Position numbers and translations under genes: made by a program. Shown in pieces: positions 29,451 through 42,300 of a DNA stretch of 64,000 bases (its first letter is position 1; each line of letters opens with the position of its first letter). The DNA comes from Antitrichia curtipendula (Eukaryota > Streptophyta > Bryopsida > Hypnales > Leucodontaceae): NCBI GenBank assembly GCA_951230915.1, contig OX579637.1, positions 19,654,001 to 19,718,000 on the forward strand, given 5' to 3'. The notes beneath the pieces were generated by a model. The model was not told the DNA's origin, did not search any database, and was given only the letters and a program-made list of their open reading frames with translations.

Positions 29451-32275
29451 TTAAGACGACGGAATTGAAGCCAAACTTTGCTTGATGACTTCAATTTGAG
29501 CAGCAGGAATCTTGATCATGCACTCTGTGGTATCTTTTTGAATTCTAGACTTCCACGCGGTCATCAATGCGTCTATATGCTGCCAACGTGGTGGTTCGGT
29601 TTCATCAACCTTCCAACGCAGACCTCTTTCATTGTCCCATCCAGTGTAGAAGTTCTGAACATCCTCATCTCTTGATGTTGGACGGAAATACTGAATGCGC
29701 ACGCAATTTGGTTCCCGAGGGTTACAATGTGGATCAGACAATGCCCTTGCAATCCAAACTGGATGACTGTCACCATCTGTTGGCCATCAAAAACATCTCG
29801 AATCACCCTGAAAGACGGTTGTGGGCGCCCCCGTGAAGGTCCAACGTAGGCCTCATCTTCTCCAAATTCTTCATGGTCTTCGCCGTCTTCGTCTAACTCA
29901 TCTTCTTGAGTCGCTTGAACTCGAGTAGCTAGCCAGAAACCATCCTTCAAAATAGTAGATGCAGGTAGTGGGTCTTGCAGCGCAACCTTCACATCACGCC
30001 AATAGTGCACCACATGCTCATAGCGCCTCCTGCATTCCCAAGTGACGTCTGCATTGCACAAGTCCTCCCAGTACTTCACAAATCCATGTACACCCTTCAC
30101 AATGTCATCTAAGCCCTTCATTGCCTTCTGAAGAACTGCCAATGGTACCCCTTCCGGCCACAAACGTTTTCCTTCAGCATCTTCTTTCCACAACTTAATG
30201 CCTGTGCCATTTTCCCCTAACCAGTCGACATTAGTACACAATAGTTTGTACTTCATGACAGGACATCCCGTGGAATCTAGGTAGAACTTCACTTGTTGTG
30301 GTCGAGTGTGTCCAACGAGGATGTCACCACCGTCCACAAATGAACCTGCAATGAAATCCTTGAAATCACGCACCTCTTCCACAAGGTGAGGGATAGTGGG
30401 AATGGATTCCACATCCATGAACGACTTCATAAGTGCAGGAACTGTAGGGAAGTTCTCTTTCTTCAGTTGCATACTCCATCTTCCGAACAGTGCATCAATG
30501 TCGTCGTGCGTGTGACCCACAATCATGAAGTTCACGTATACTTCACAGAAGATCTTGTTTGCAACAAGTAGAGACCAGAAACAAAAAACATATCTATTCT
30601 TGTTGTCCCCAATGGCATTGTCCATCTGCACAATGAGAATAGGTGGCAACGGTGATGCCGGAACCAAGTTAATTGGTGGTGGGGCAAGCAAGGCTTCGCA
30701 CATCTCCGCACCCTTCATAACTGCTTTGAACAAATTTGTTGAAGGCGATCTCGCAAACAATTGCCGAGAAGAAAACTTTGGTGTCAACTCAAGATCTCGC
30801 AACAACTTTGCCATAGAGCCAATGGTATAGTTTGAATCGTGAGGAAACAAATCCAAACCATAATGCGCATAGCGCACATCAGCATGCCCATGCGCAATCA
30901 TACCAGTGACAGACACGGGCAACTTCATGAGACCATCAGTGTCTTTACTCTTGTGGGAAAAGACTGGGCAAGCGGTTTTGGAATGATCCATCTTGTCGTG
31001 CATGATAGTGAGGCACTCGTGCGGAAAAGTATGCGATCGATAACGGTTCGCATAGTACAACTCCCTGTGAGCGCGCACAATAGCAAGATGCTTGTCCAAC
31101 TTCAGCAACCACATCAAAGCGGTCTTAGAACCAGCAAGAGCACCCTTCCTCAGCTCTTTTAGTTTGTCACAAGTAGCGCACCGAGCAAAATTGTCCCCTG
31201 GCTTCTTCACCTCATACTCCGAGAATTTGGAGGATCTGATCTTGCTTAAATTTGAAATTGAAACTTCAGGCAATCCAAAAGCTGCATTGGTATCATTGAT
31301 TTCTTTCATCTTCCCCTTCCACTGAAACGTAGGCGGTAGACACATGGACACGACCTTCTCCCCCGACTTCATAGTTCGAGTACGATGTGGCATGTGGTCG
31401 GCCTCCTTCTCAAGGAGACACTTCAAGGTAGCAGTAGCTTGTTCAGTGTGTTTCCTTGGCTTCACCAATCCCGTATTGCCATGGTCCTTTGCTTCCCGGC
31501 GACCCTTCATGTCCTTCAGATACCGAAAGAATGTAGCATCGGAGACACCAACAATATGTCTCCAAGCCTGCATGCAAACCGGGACCTCTTCAACCGTCAC
31601 CATGTGCTTTCCACGAGAGTCGCAATGACTATGTCTGTGGACGTCCATCTTCATGAAGACTCTCTGCTTAAACGTCGAATTTTGGTACATGCGCTCACGG
31701 AAGGCCCGAATCTTCTCCCTCGGAAACGGCTGAACACAATTTCGGACACAACAAACCTTGCTAGAAACTGCGTTGATGGACACTTGTGTAAGAAGACTTT
31801 TCGACTTCAGGGAAGTCTCGCGATGAGGGTTTCTGAGGATACTTGAATAGGGTCTGCTAGGAGTCAACAACGGTGGGTTGAGAAGATTCACTTGGCGACA
31901 ATTGAATCTATCCCTGGCTTCATGATTATGAAGGCTTGCCCCACGGCAGTGGACAAGCTCAATAGGCCAAGCAATCAAAGAGTAAATTTGCTCATGGGAT
32001 ATGTCATCTTCTGAATGTGTCCTCGAAATGAATACTGCAACATGAGTGTCGCCCAGAGGACCATGAGCACCAAGAACCAAGTCCGAGTTTATACTATGGC
32101 AAGTACCTTCCCTAATAAGTACTCCACCCTCATTGTACAAGGTTACGCACTTTGTATTCCAATGCTTACGCGGAATACCTTCGCAATCAGAGATGTCTTG
32201 AATCGATTCCTCAGGAATCTGGAGTTCCTCGTCCGAGTCCTCCATTACATCGTCAGGGTCGACTTCTGAGGCCAT
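29451..32275 (-). pseudogene. DUF7869-type transposase-like gene, copy 2 (one frameshift)
   Basis: ATG at 32,275 sits in GCCATGG context, right after a splice acceptor (CAG at 32,283-32,281). Order: an acidic N-terminus; a conserved block (CEGIPR, LVLGAHGPLGDTHVAV); a Cys-containing region (KVCCVRNCVQPF); VCMQAWRHIVGVSDATFFRY, resembling a helix-turn-helix-like segment; CATCDKL; then the RNase H-like core with MHDKMDHSK, QMDNAIGDNKNRY and GHTHDDIDALFGRWS. A long open frame runs to 29,573. Comparison with copy 1 shows that 19 bp are missing at the 29,783/29,784 junction, shifting the frame; the old frame resumes with WIARALSDPHCNP and IQYFRPTSRDED and ends at 29,451. The core is intact, so the truncated-tail protein might still fold. 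A role in transposition is inferred from the core and the terminal repeats. Confidence 0.7.
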
Positions 32276-32280
32276 GGCAC

Positions 32281-32283
32281 CTG
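32281..32283 (-). promoter_or_regulatory. Splice acceptor just before the DUF7869 start (copy 2)
   Basis: On the minus strand CAACTTTCTTGTCAG precedes GTGCC and the ATG at 32,275. It matches copy 1 in position and form (see 18,712). Confidence 0.5.
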
Positions 32284-32449
32284 ACAAGAAAGTTGTTCCA
32301 ATTAACGTGTAAAAAACATTGAATACCTATGAGTCACAATTATGCCCGGGTCGAGCAGAATGTATTACGAACACCACTGAATCAGAATCCCAATTCTACG
32401 TTGTCAAGAGTCCAGTAATGACAGCAACCATATAGTGCAAATCAGCTCG

Positions 32450-33675
32450 AACCGCGCTGAATCGCATTCAAAGTCCAGAGTCAAAGATGTTCAGGTATCA
32501 TAAATCAACACAATATCAGTAGATATGTCATTCCTCCCGGCGCGATCTAGCGCCTAATACCAAGTTAGTAGTGTGATACGTCGAAGACTAATGATCTGCA
32601 GTATCCAAAAAACTATTTGTAAACAACATGTCAATAGAACAATCATGGCACCACGTCATTAAAATTAAGAAAGGGCCATGCTATATTCTGAAACAATGGA
32701 ACAATGCACTGCACACACGCAATGAACAGCAGTTTAGAGATATGCGCGCTGAAGTATAATATTAGGATATATACTGTACATCTATGCAAGGTCGGCCCAC
32801 TCTTGCAATTCAGCGCTAAGCGCGCTGAAATGCAACACTATGATGCACACTAATTATCTATGCGTAGTTGGTTTCAAATGCCATTCAGCACTAAGTGTGT
32901 TCACATGCAATACTATGTATAATCTACGTCTATTCATGACCGTTCGCAAATGCAATTCAGCGCTAAGCACGCTGAAATGCAACACTATGATGCACACTAA
33001 TTATCTATGCGTAGTCGGTTTCAAATGTCATTCAGCACTAAGTGTATTCACATACAATACTATGTATAATCTACGTCTTTTCATTACCGTTCGCAAATGC
33101 AATTTAGCGCTGAGCGCGCTGAATTGCAGTACTATGGTATACGTCATTGTAATTAGGGAAGGGACATGCTATATTATGTAACACTGGATCAATGCACTGC
33201 AGACACGCAATGAACTACAGTTAGAGCTAAGCGCGCTGATGCACAATACTAAGATTCGTACAGACCATCTACGCAAGGCCTGCAGTTCAGCGCTAAACGC
33301 ACTGAAACCCATTATCATGATGTACATGAATCAGATATTCATGCTCGATTCCCAAATGCAATTCAGCGCTAAGCACGCTGAAATGCAATACTATGCTGTA
33401 TAATAATTATCTTACTCGTACTTGGTGTCAAATGCCATTCAGCACTATGTGCGTTAAAATGCAATAATGTGTATGTTCAACGTCAATTCATGACCGGTCG
33501 CAATTGCAATTCAGCGCTGAGCGCGCTGAAATGCAGTAGTATGGTATATGTTAACCATGTTAGCGTCGTCGGTCCTCTATTGCAATTCAGCGCTATGCGC
33601 GCTGAAATGCAATTCAAAGGTATTGAAATCATGGACGATTCTCTGCTGCAATTCAGCACGGTTAGCGCTGAATTA
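32450..33675. repeat. Palindrome cluster of element 2 (TTCAGCGC/GCGCTGAA)
   Basis: Units of 21 bp with TTCAGCGC, a 5-base centre (often TAAGC) and GCGCTGAA occur at 32,809-32,829, 32,956-32,976, 33,103-33,123, 33,286-33,306, 33,362-33,382, 33,510-33,530, 33,586-33,606 and 33,652-33,672, some with one to three changes. More diverged versions (CATTCAGCACTAAGTG) lie between them, and half sites start at about 32,455. Steps are about 147, 183 and 76 bp. The cluster is on the 5' side of the gene, like cluster 5 in element 1, but the sequence is unrelated. Confidence 0.8.
32840..33133. repeat. 147-bp tandem duplication
   Basis: ATGATGCACACTAATTATCT begins at 32,840 and again at 32,987. The following 147 bp, including one palindrome unit, repeat with few changes. 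The open frame across it simply follows from the period being a multiple of three. Confidence 0.7.
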
Positions 33676-34745
33676 CAATTCCGTAAAATAAGAGAACTTC
33701 AATGTCATTTTTATTGGTTACTGTCTCCGGGATTCACGGCGCCCATTTCGGTGACTGTCTTACATCAATTGAACGCGGTTCTGAAGCGGTCTACGAATTG
33801 GTCTGCAATGCGGGCGGTGCAATACAGAGTTCATCAAACAACGTCACTGCCAAACAATGAATGAATAATGTCTATCCTGGTGAGTGACAAGCTTCCAATA
33901 ATGAGTCGATGATAGCTTACAAGTAACAATCTGCGGTGAAGTGCCTCCTCTAACAACGCGAAAGACAATAACAACCCAACTTCAAGTCGATCACAAAACG
34001 ATACTACTCTGAACTCTTCATAGAAATCTAACAATACAAGTCAACTGCGCAAATGAAGAGAGCAGCGTACGACGAAGTCGATGCAGGTGAAGAGAAGGGG
34101 AAATGGCAAGTCCGCGAGTAGGGTGATGGCGCTCGCTCGATTTCCTAGCGGGAACAAACGAGCGAGAATGTTTTCAAAACTTCCCTCCTAATTCCTGATG
34201 TCCAGAGAATCAATGTGGCCTTTGCAGCTTTACACCAAGAAAGCATCCTCCACAGCGTGATTTATTCAGTGGTCCCACTGAAGTTATGGACAAAATTCTG
34301 ATGAGGGTTTCCTTCATAAATGCTCGTTGACTTTATTAGACTAAGGTGTCTCTCTCCTATTGGAAAGCTGTCATCCTTACCTCGAGATAGTTGCAAATCA
34401 TTCCTTTATCTCCATCCAATTCGCATTGCCTGCTACGCCATTAATGGTGATAGCTTCATATTAGAATCTGAAATACTATTATAGTACTACAAGGAAACTG
34501 CCGGCACCTGCTGTTGTCGCTTATACAATACTTAATTATCACAAAGCTGCAATTTTGAGTTGATTCTCAAAGAAAAATAGCTGTCCTACAATGCCTATTT
34601 CGGTATTTATGTGCGGGAATTTCCTTTATCTTTAATTGTGAATAAGTTCTGTGTTGTAAAAATTAGTATATATTAATGAACAAATTAAATGCCCGCTGAA
34701 TTCCACTTTCATAGGAGAGAATTAAGGATTCAGATTCTCAAAATT
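33676..34745. other. Unassigned stretch between element 2 and the telomere-like tract
   Basis: Mixed composition with no convincing gene. The 5' end or promoter of element 2's gene could lie in its first part. I searched by eye for the expected second terminus and did not find it. Confidence 0.4.
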
Positions 34746-34829
34746 CTAGGTTTGGGGGTCTAGGGTTTAGGGTTCAGGGTTTAGGATTTAGGGTTTAGGG
34801 TTTAAGGTTTAAGGTTTAGGATTTAGAAC
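34746..34829 (+). repeat. Degenerate interstitial telomere-like tract (TTTAGGG type)
   Basis: Successive TTTAGGG, GTTTAGGGT and altered units (TTTAAGG, TTTAGGA, TTCAGGG) over about 80 bp. Plant telomeres use TTTAGGG. The tract is degenerate and internal, so it is not a chromosome end. A smaller, reverse-orientation version is at about 3,582-3,602 (CCCTAAA units). Confidence 0.75.
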
Positions 34830-34984
34830 TCAGACCTTCGACTTCTAAGCCATCAAAATTGTTGAAGGCGGTGACAAAAGAAATGTTGCCGTACATTCAT
34901 AACAATCTTTTAGTGCACACAAATTTGAATGAAACATAATGTATGTAGAGGAATCAATAATGTGCGTCTAAATTGTGCCTTGAA

Positions 34985-36060
34985 CTTTATTCATTGCAAA
35001 CAGCAGAAGTCATGAAATGCGTTTGTGAAGAAATTACAAAAGAACACGTAGAAGTTGTTAATATTTCCTAGATTCAACATCTATTAAAATTTTCAATTGT
35101 TCTTCATTGTTAATTAATCTTTACATCATGAATAGTAAAAAAATAAGAATCAACGAGGCTTTGTATTATAATACAACATAAAAAGCTAATGAATTTGTAC
35201 GTAAAGTGCTTAATCTAGAAATGTAGAAGTTGTGAACATGATGAAGTTATTAAAATTGTGTGAACGTTCAATGAATTTCAATGTGAATAAAAAAAAAGGG
35301 AAAGAATTTGGCCCTAAACTTAATACACCATTATTAATACCAGAAGTCATGGATTGATACATATAGGGCTCAAACCAAAAAATATTGAAATTTCAGATAT
35401 CATAAAGATTAAGAATCTCATAAAATATTTAATTTGAGCACATTTGTAATGAACAAGCATATGAAATAAATGATTTGGAATAAATTCTGGCCTCATTGTG
35501 TTTTAATACACCTCTTGTTCCATGATACCAAATGCCATGGCATTGGTATATGAAGCATACAATTAACAAAATGAAGGACTTCTAAATATCTAAAAGATTA
35601 TAAATATTTACAAAAATTTGATTCATAAGCAATTTCCATGAATTTTAAAGGGAATTGAAAAAATGGGAATGAAGTCGGCATTGTTCCCCAATACACAACC
35701 AATACCAGAAGTCATGGAATTTGTAAGTAGTAGGTTTAGTGTAAAAATATGTAGAAGTTCTAAACATCAATAACATTAAGAACTTTGAAGAAGTTTAACT
35801 CAAAGCCTTTTTACCAATCCCGACATGAATTAAAGAAACGGCAATAAATGTAGCCCAACAATTTAATACACATTCAAAATCAAAATTCATGGAATTGTTA
35901 AATTATAAACTTCATCAAGAAAAGGTAAAAGTTGCAAATATCATGAAGATAAATAATCTTTGATGAAATTTATTTCATGCGCATTTTTTATGATTCCCGA
36001 CGTGCATATAAAAAATGCGAATGAACTTGGCCCTGTATTTTAATAAATGACCAATATCCA
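34985..36060 (+). repeat. Decayed satellite monomers at the array edge
   Basis: Landmarks of the satellite are recognisable but diverged. The AAGTCATG equivalent occurs near 35,004, 35,184, 35,346, 35,535, 35,711 and 35,886, steps of about 162-189 bp. GTAGAAGTTG and TTGGCCCT equivalents recur between them. Similarity to the consensus increases to the right, reaching the regular form at about 35,880-36,060. Confidence 0.75.
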
Positions 36061-36243
36061 AAGTCATGAAATTTACACGTTAAAGGCGTAGTGAAAAAAA
36101 ATGTAGAAGTTGCAAATATCATGGAGATGAATAATCTCCATGATGAAATTTAATTCATGCGCATTTTTTATGATTTCCGACGTGCATATAGAAAATGCAA
36201 ATGAACTTGGCCCTGTATTTTAGTAAATGACCAATATCCAAAG

Positions 36244-38757
36244 TCATGAAATTTACATGTTAAAGGCGTAGTGAAAAAAAATGTAAAAAATGCAAATATC
36301 ATGGAGATGAATAATCTCCATGATGAAATTTAATTCATGCGCATTTTTTATGATTCCCAACGTGCATATAAAAAATGCGAATGAACTTGGCCCTGTATTT
36401 TAGTAAATGACCAATATCCAAAGTCATGAAATTTACACGTTAAAGGCGTAGTGAAAAAAAATGTAGAAGTTGCAAATATCATGGAGATGAATAACCTCCA
36501 TGATGAAATTTAATTCAGGCGCATTTTTTATGATTCCCAACGTGCATATAAAAAATGCGAATGAACTTGGCCCTGTATTTTAGTAAATGACCAATATCCA
36601 AAGTCATGAAATTTACACGTTAAAGGCGTAGTGAAAAAAAATGTAGAAGTTGCAAATATCATGGAGATGAATAACCTCCATGATGAAATTTAACTCATGC
36701 GCATTTTTTATGATTCCCGACGTGCATATAAAAAATGCAAATGAACTTGGCCCTGTATTTTAGTAAATGACCAATATCCAAAGTCATGAAATTTACACGT
36801 GAAAGGCGTAGTGAAAAAAAATGTAGAAGTTGCAAATATCATGGAGATGAAAAATCTTTGATGAAATTTATTTCATGCGCATTTTTTATGATTCCCAACG
36901 TGCATATAGAAAATGCAAATGAACTTGGCCCTGTACTTTAGTAAATGACTAATATCCAAAGTCATGAAATTTACACGTAAAAGGCGTAGTGAAAAAAAAT
37001 GTAGAAGTTGCAAATATCATGGAGATGAAAAATCTTTGATGAAATTTATTTCATGCGCATTTTTTATGATTCCCAACGTGCATATAGAAAATGCAAATGA
37101 ACTTGGCCCTGTACTATAGTAAATGACTAATATCCAAAGTCATGAAATTTACACGTAAAAGGCGTAGTGAAAGAAATATGCAGAAGTTGCAAATATCATG
37201 GAGATGAATAATCTCCATGATGAAATTTAATTCAGGCGCATTTTTTATGATTCCCAACGTGCATTTAAAAAATGCGATTGAACTTGGCCCTGTACTTTAG
37301 TAAATGACTAATATCCAAAGTCATGAAATTTACACGTTAAAGGCGTAGTGAAAAAAACTGTAGAAGTTGCAAATATCATGGAGATGAATAATCTCCATGA
37401 TGAAATTTAATTCATGCGCATTTTTTATGATTTCCGACGTGCATATAGAAAATGCAAATGAACTTGGCCTTGTATTTTAGTAAATGACCAATATCCAAAG
37501 TCATGAAATTTACATGTTAAAGGCGTAGTGAAAAAAAATGTAAAAAATGCAAATATCATGGAGATGAATAATCTCCATGATGAAATTTAATTCATGCGCA
37601 TTTTTTATGATTCCCAACGTGCATATAAAAAATGCGAATGAACTTGGCCCTGTATTTTAGTAAATGACCAATATCCAAAGTCATGAAATTTACACGTTAA
37701 AGGCGTAGTGAAAAAAAATGTAGAAGTTGCAAATATCATGGAGATGAATAACCTCCATGATGAAATTTAATTCAGGCGCATTTTTTATGATTCCCAACGT
37801 GCATATAAAAAATGCGAATGAACTTGGCCCTGTATTTTAGTAAATGACCAATATCCAAAGTCATGAAATTTACACGTTAAAGGCGTAGTGAAAAAAAATG
37901 TAGAAGTTGCAAATATCATGGAGATGAATAACCTCCATGATGAAATTTAACTCATGCGCATTTTTTATGATTCCCGACGTGCATATAAAAAATGCAAATG
38001 AACTTGGCCCTGTATTTTAGTAAATGACCAATATCCAAAGTCATGAAATTTACACGTGAAAGGCGTAGTGAAAAAAAATGTAGAAGTTGCAAATATCATG
38101 GAGATGAAAAATCTTTGATGAAATTTATTTCATGCGCATTTTTTATGATTCCCAACGTGCATATAGAAAATGCAAATGAACTTGGCCCTGTACTTTAGTA
38201 AATGACTAATATCCAAAGTCATGAAATTTACACGTAAAAGGCGTAGTGAAAAAAAATGTAGAAGTTGCAAATATCATGGAGATGAAAAATCTTTGATGAA
38301 ATTTATTTCATGCGCATTTTTTATGATTCCCAACGTGCATATAGAAAATGCAAATGAACTTGGCCCTGTACTATAGTAAATGACTAATATCCAAAGTCAT
38401 GAAATTTACACGTAAAAGGCGTAGTGAAAGAAATATGCAGAAGTTGCAAATATCATGGAGATGAATAATCTCCATGATGAAATTTAATTCAGGCGCATTT
38501 TTTATGATTCCCGACGTGCATTTAAAAAATGCGATTGAACTTGGCCCTGTACTTTAGTAAATGACTAATATCCAAAGTCATGAAATTTACACGTTAAAGG
38601 CGTAGTGAAAAAAACTGTAGAAGTTGCAAATATCATGGAGATGAATAATCTCCATGATGAAATTTAATTCATGCGCATTTTTTATGATTTCCGACGTGCA
38701 TATAGAAAATGCAAATGAACTTGGCCTTGTATTTTAGTAAATGACCAATATCCAAAG
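36244..38757 (+). repeat. Higher-order repeat, 7 monomers, 1,257 bp, two copies
   Basis: 36,244-37,500 is repeated at 37,501-38,757 with identical monomer lengths (180, 180, 180, 178, 178, 181, 180). It also keeps private variants such as ACATGTTAAAGG followed by ATGTAAAAAATGC, and GAAAGAAATATGCAG. I saw only one or two base differences between the copies. Confidence 0.85.
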
Positions 38758-39300
38758 TCATGAAATTTACACGTGAAAGGCGTAGTGAAAAAAAATGTAG
38801 AAGTTGCAAATATCATGGAGATGAAAAATCTTTGATGAAATTTATTTCATGCGCATTTTTTATGATTCCCGACGTGCATATAAAAAATGCAAATGAACTT
38901 GGCCCTGTACTTTAGTAAATGACTAATATCCAAAGTCATGAAATTTACACGTAAAAGGCGTAGTGAAAAAAAATGTAGAAGTTGCAAATATCATGGAGAT
39001 AAATAATCTTTGATGAAATTTATTTCATGCGCATTTTTTATGATTCCCGACGTGCATATAGAAAATGCAAATGAACTTGGCCCTGTATTTTAATAAATGA
39101 CCAATATCCAAAGTCATGAAATTTACACGTGAAAGGCGTAGTGAAAAAAAATGTAGAAGTTGCAAATATCATGGAGATAAATAATTTTTGATGGAATTTA
39201 TTTCATGCGCATTTTTTATGATTCCCGACGTGCATATAAAAAATGCAAATGAACTTGGCTTTGTATTTTAATAAATGACCAATATCCAAAGTCATGAAAT

Positions 39301-42300
39301 TTACACGTGAAAGGCGTAGTGAAAAGAAATGTGGAAGTTGCAAATATCATGGAGATGAATAATCTTTGCTGAAATTTATTTCATGCTCATTTCTTATGAT
39401 TCCCGGCGTGCATATAAAAAATGCAAATGAACTTGGCTTTGTATTTTAATAAATGACTAATATCCAAAGTCATGAAATTTACACGTTAAAGGCGTAGTGA
39501 AAAAAAATGTAGAAGTTGCAAATATCATGGAGATGAATATTCTTTGATGAAATTTAATTCATGCCAGTATTTTATGATTCCCGACGTGCATTTAAAAAAT
39601 GCGATTGAACTTGGCCCTGTACTTTAGTAAATGACTAATATCCAAAGTCATGGAATTTACACGTGAAAAGCGTAGTGAAAAGAAATGTGGAAGTTGCAAA
39701 TATCATGGAGATGAATAATCTTTGCTGAAGTTTATTTCATGCTCATTTTTTATGATTTCCGACGTGCATATAAAAAATGCAAATGAACTTGGCCTTGTAT
39801 TTTAATAAATGACTAATATCCAAAGTCATGAAATTTACACGTGAAAGGCGTAGTGAAAAAAAATGTAGAAGTTGCAAATATCATGGAGATGAAAAATCTT
39901 TGATGAAATTTATTTCATGCGCATTTTTTATGATTCCCGACGTGCATATAGAAAATGCAAATGAACTTGGCCCTGTATTTTAATAAATGACCAATATCCA
40001 AAGTCATGAAATTTACACGTGAAAGGCGTAGTGAAACGAAATGTGGAAGTTGCAAATATCATGGAGATGAATAATCTTTGCTGAAATTTAATTCATGCTC
40101 ATTTCTTATGATTCCCGGTGTGCATATAAAAAATGCAAATGAACTTGGCTTTGTATTTTAATAAATGACTAATATCCAAAGTCATGAAATTTACACGTTA
40201 AAGGCGTAGTGAAAAAAAATGTGGAAGTTGCAAATATCATGGAGATGAATAATCTTTGATGAAATTTAATTCATGCCAGTATTTTATGATTCCCGACGTG
40301 CATTTAAAAAATGCGATTGAACTTGGCCCTGTACTTTAGTAAATGACTAATATCCAAAGTCATGAAATTTACACGTGAAAGGCGTAGTGAAAAAAAATGT
40401 GGAAGTTGCAAATATCATGGAGATGAATAATCTTTGCTGAAATTTATTTCATGCTCATTTTTTATGATTCCCGGCGTGCATATAAAAAATGCAAATGAAC
40501 TTGGCCCTGTATTTTAGTAAATGACCAATATCCAAAGTCATGAAATTTACACGTTAAAGGCGTAGTGAAAAAAAATGTAGAAGTTGCAAATATCATGGAG
40601 ATGAATAACCTCCATGATGAAATTTAACTCATGCGCATTTTTTATGATTCCCGACGTGCATATAAAAAATGCAAATGAACTTGGCCCTGTATTTTAGTAA
40701 ATGACCAATATCCAAAGTCATGAAATTTACACGTGAAAGGCGTAGTGAAAAAAAATGTAGAAGTTGCAAATATCATGGAGATGAAAAATCTTTGATGAAA
40801 TTTATTTCATGCGCATTTTTTATGATTCCCAACGTGCATATAGAAAATGCAAATGAACTTGGCCCTGTACTTTAGTAAATGACTAATATCCAAAGTCATG
40901 AAATTTACACGTTAAAGGCGTAGTGAAAAGAAATGTGGAAGTTGCAAATATCATGGAGATAAATAATCTTTGATGAAATTTATTTCATGCGCATTTATTA
41001 TGATTCCCGACGTCCATACAAAAAATGCAAATGAACTTGGCCCTGTATTTTAATAAATGACCAATATCCAAAGTCATGAAATTTACACGTGAAAGGCGTA
41101 GTGAAAAAAAATGTAGAAGTTGCAAATATCATGGAGATAAATAATCTTTGCTGAAATTTAATTCATGCTCATTTCTTATGATTCCCGGCGTGCATATAAA
41201 AAATGCAAATGAACTTGGCTTTGTATTTTAATAAATGACTAATATCCAAAGTCATGAAATTTACACGTTAAAGGCGTAGTGAAAAGAAATGTGGAAGTTG
41301 CAAATATCATGGAGATAAATAATCTTTGATGAAATTTATTTCATGCGCATTTTTTATGATTCCCGACGTGCATATAAAAAATGCAAATGAACTTGGCTTT
41401 GTATTTTAATAAATGACCAATATCCAAAGTCATGAAATTTACACGTGAAAGGCGTAGTGAAAAGAAATGTGGAAGTTGCAAATATCATGGAGATGAATAA
41501 TCTTTGCTGAAATTTAATTCATGCTCATTTCTTATGATTCCCGGCGTGCATATAAAAAATGCAAATGAACTTGGCTTTGTATTTTAATAAATGACTAATA
41601 TCCAAAGTCATGAAATTTACACGTTAAAGGCGTAGTGAAAAAAAATGTAGAAGTTGCAAATATCATGGAGATGAATATTCTTTGATGAAATTTAATTCAT
41701 GCCAGTATTTTATGATTCCCGACGTGCATTTAAAAAATGCGATTGAACTTGGCCCTGTACTTTAGTAAATGACTAATATCCAAAGTCATGGAATTTACAC
41801 GTGAAAAGCGTAGTGAAAAGAAATGTGGAAGTTGCAAATATCATGGAGATGAATAATCTTTGCTGAAGTTTATTTCATGCTCATTTTTTATGATTTCCGA
41901 CGTGCATATAAAAAATGCAAATGAACTTGGCCTTGTATTTTAATAAATGACTAATATCCAAAGTCATGAAATTTACACGTGAAAGGCGTAGTGAAAAAAA
42001 ATGTAGAAGTTGCAAATATCATGGAGATGAAAAATCTTTGATGAAATTTATTTCATGCGCATTTTTTATGATTCCCGACGTGCATATAGAAAATGCAAAT
42101 GAACTTGGCCCTGTATTTTAATAAATGACCAATATCCAAAGTCATGAAATTTACACGTGAAAGGCGTAGTGAAACGAAATGTGGAAGTTGCAAATATCAT
42201 GGAGATGAATAATCTTTGCTGAAATTTAATTCATGCTCATTTCTTATGATTCCCGGTGTGCATATAAAAAATGCAAATGAACTTGGCTTTGTATTTTAAT

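Larger units (their letters stand above)
28902..33700. mobile_element. Second DUF7869 element (element 2), right limit uncertain
   Basis: On the plus strand the sequence from 28,902 (AACATCATATTCGTTATTTT) resembles the complement of the right end of element 1, including the inner AATATTAT block. It would therefore be the 3'-side terminus of this minus-strand element. Inside are the DUF7869-type gene (32,275 to 29,451) and, on its 5' side, a cluster of GCGCTGAA palindromes to about 33,675. I could not find the opposite terminus, which may be lost. The gene is far less damaged than in element 1, so this copy is probably younger. Confidence 0.5.

Noticed and set aside
32840..33181. 113-codon open frame with repeated Cys-containing units
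   Set aside because: It results from a 147-bp tandem repeat whose period is a multiple of three, and its sequence is that of the palindrome cluster.
34746..34829. A true telomere
   Set aside because: It is short and degenerate, and is followed by a large satellite array instead of a chromosome end.
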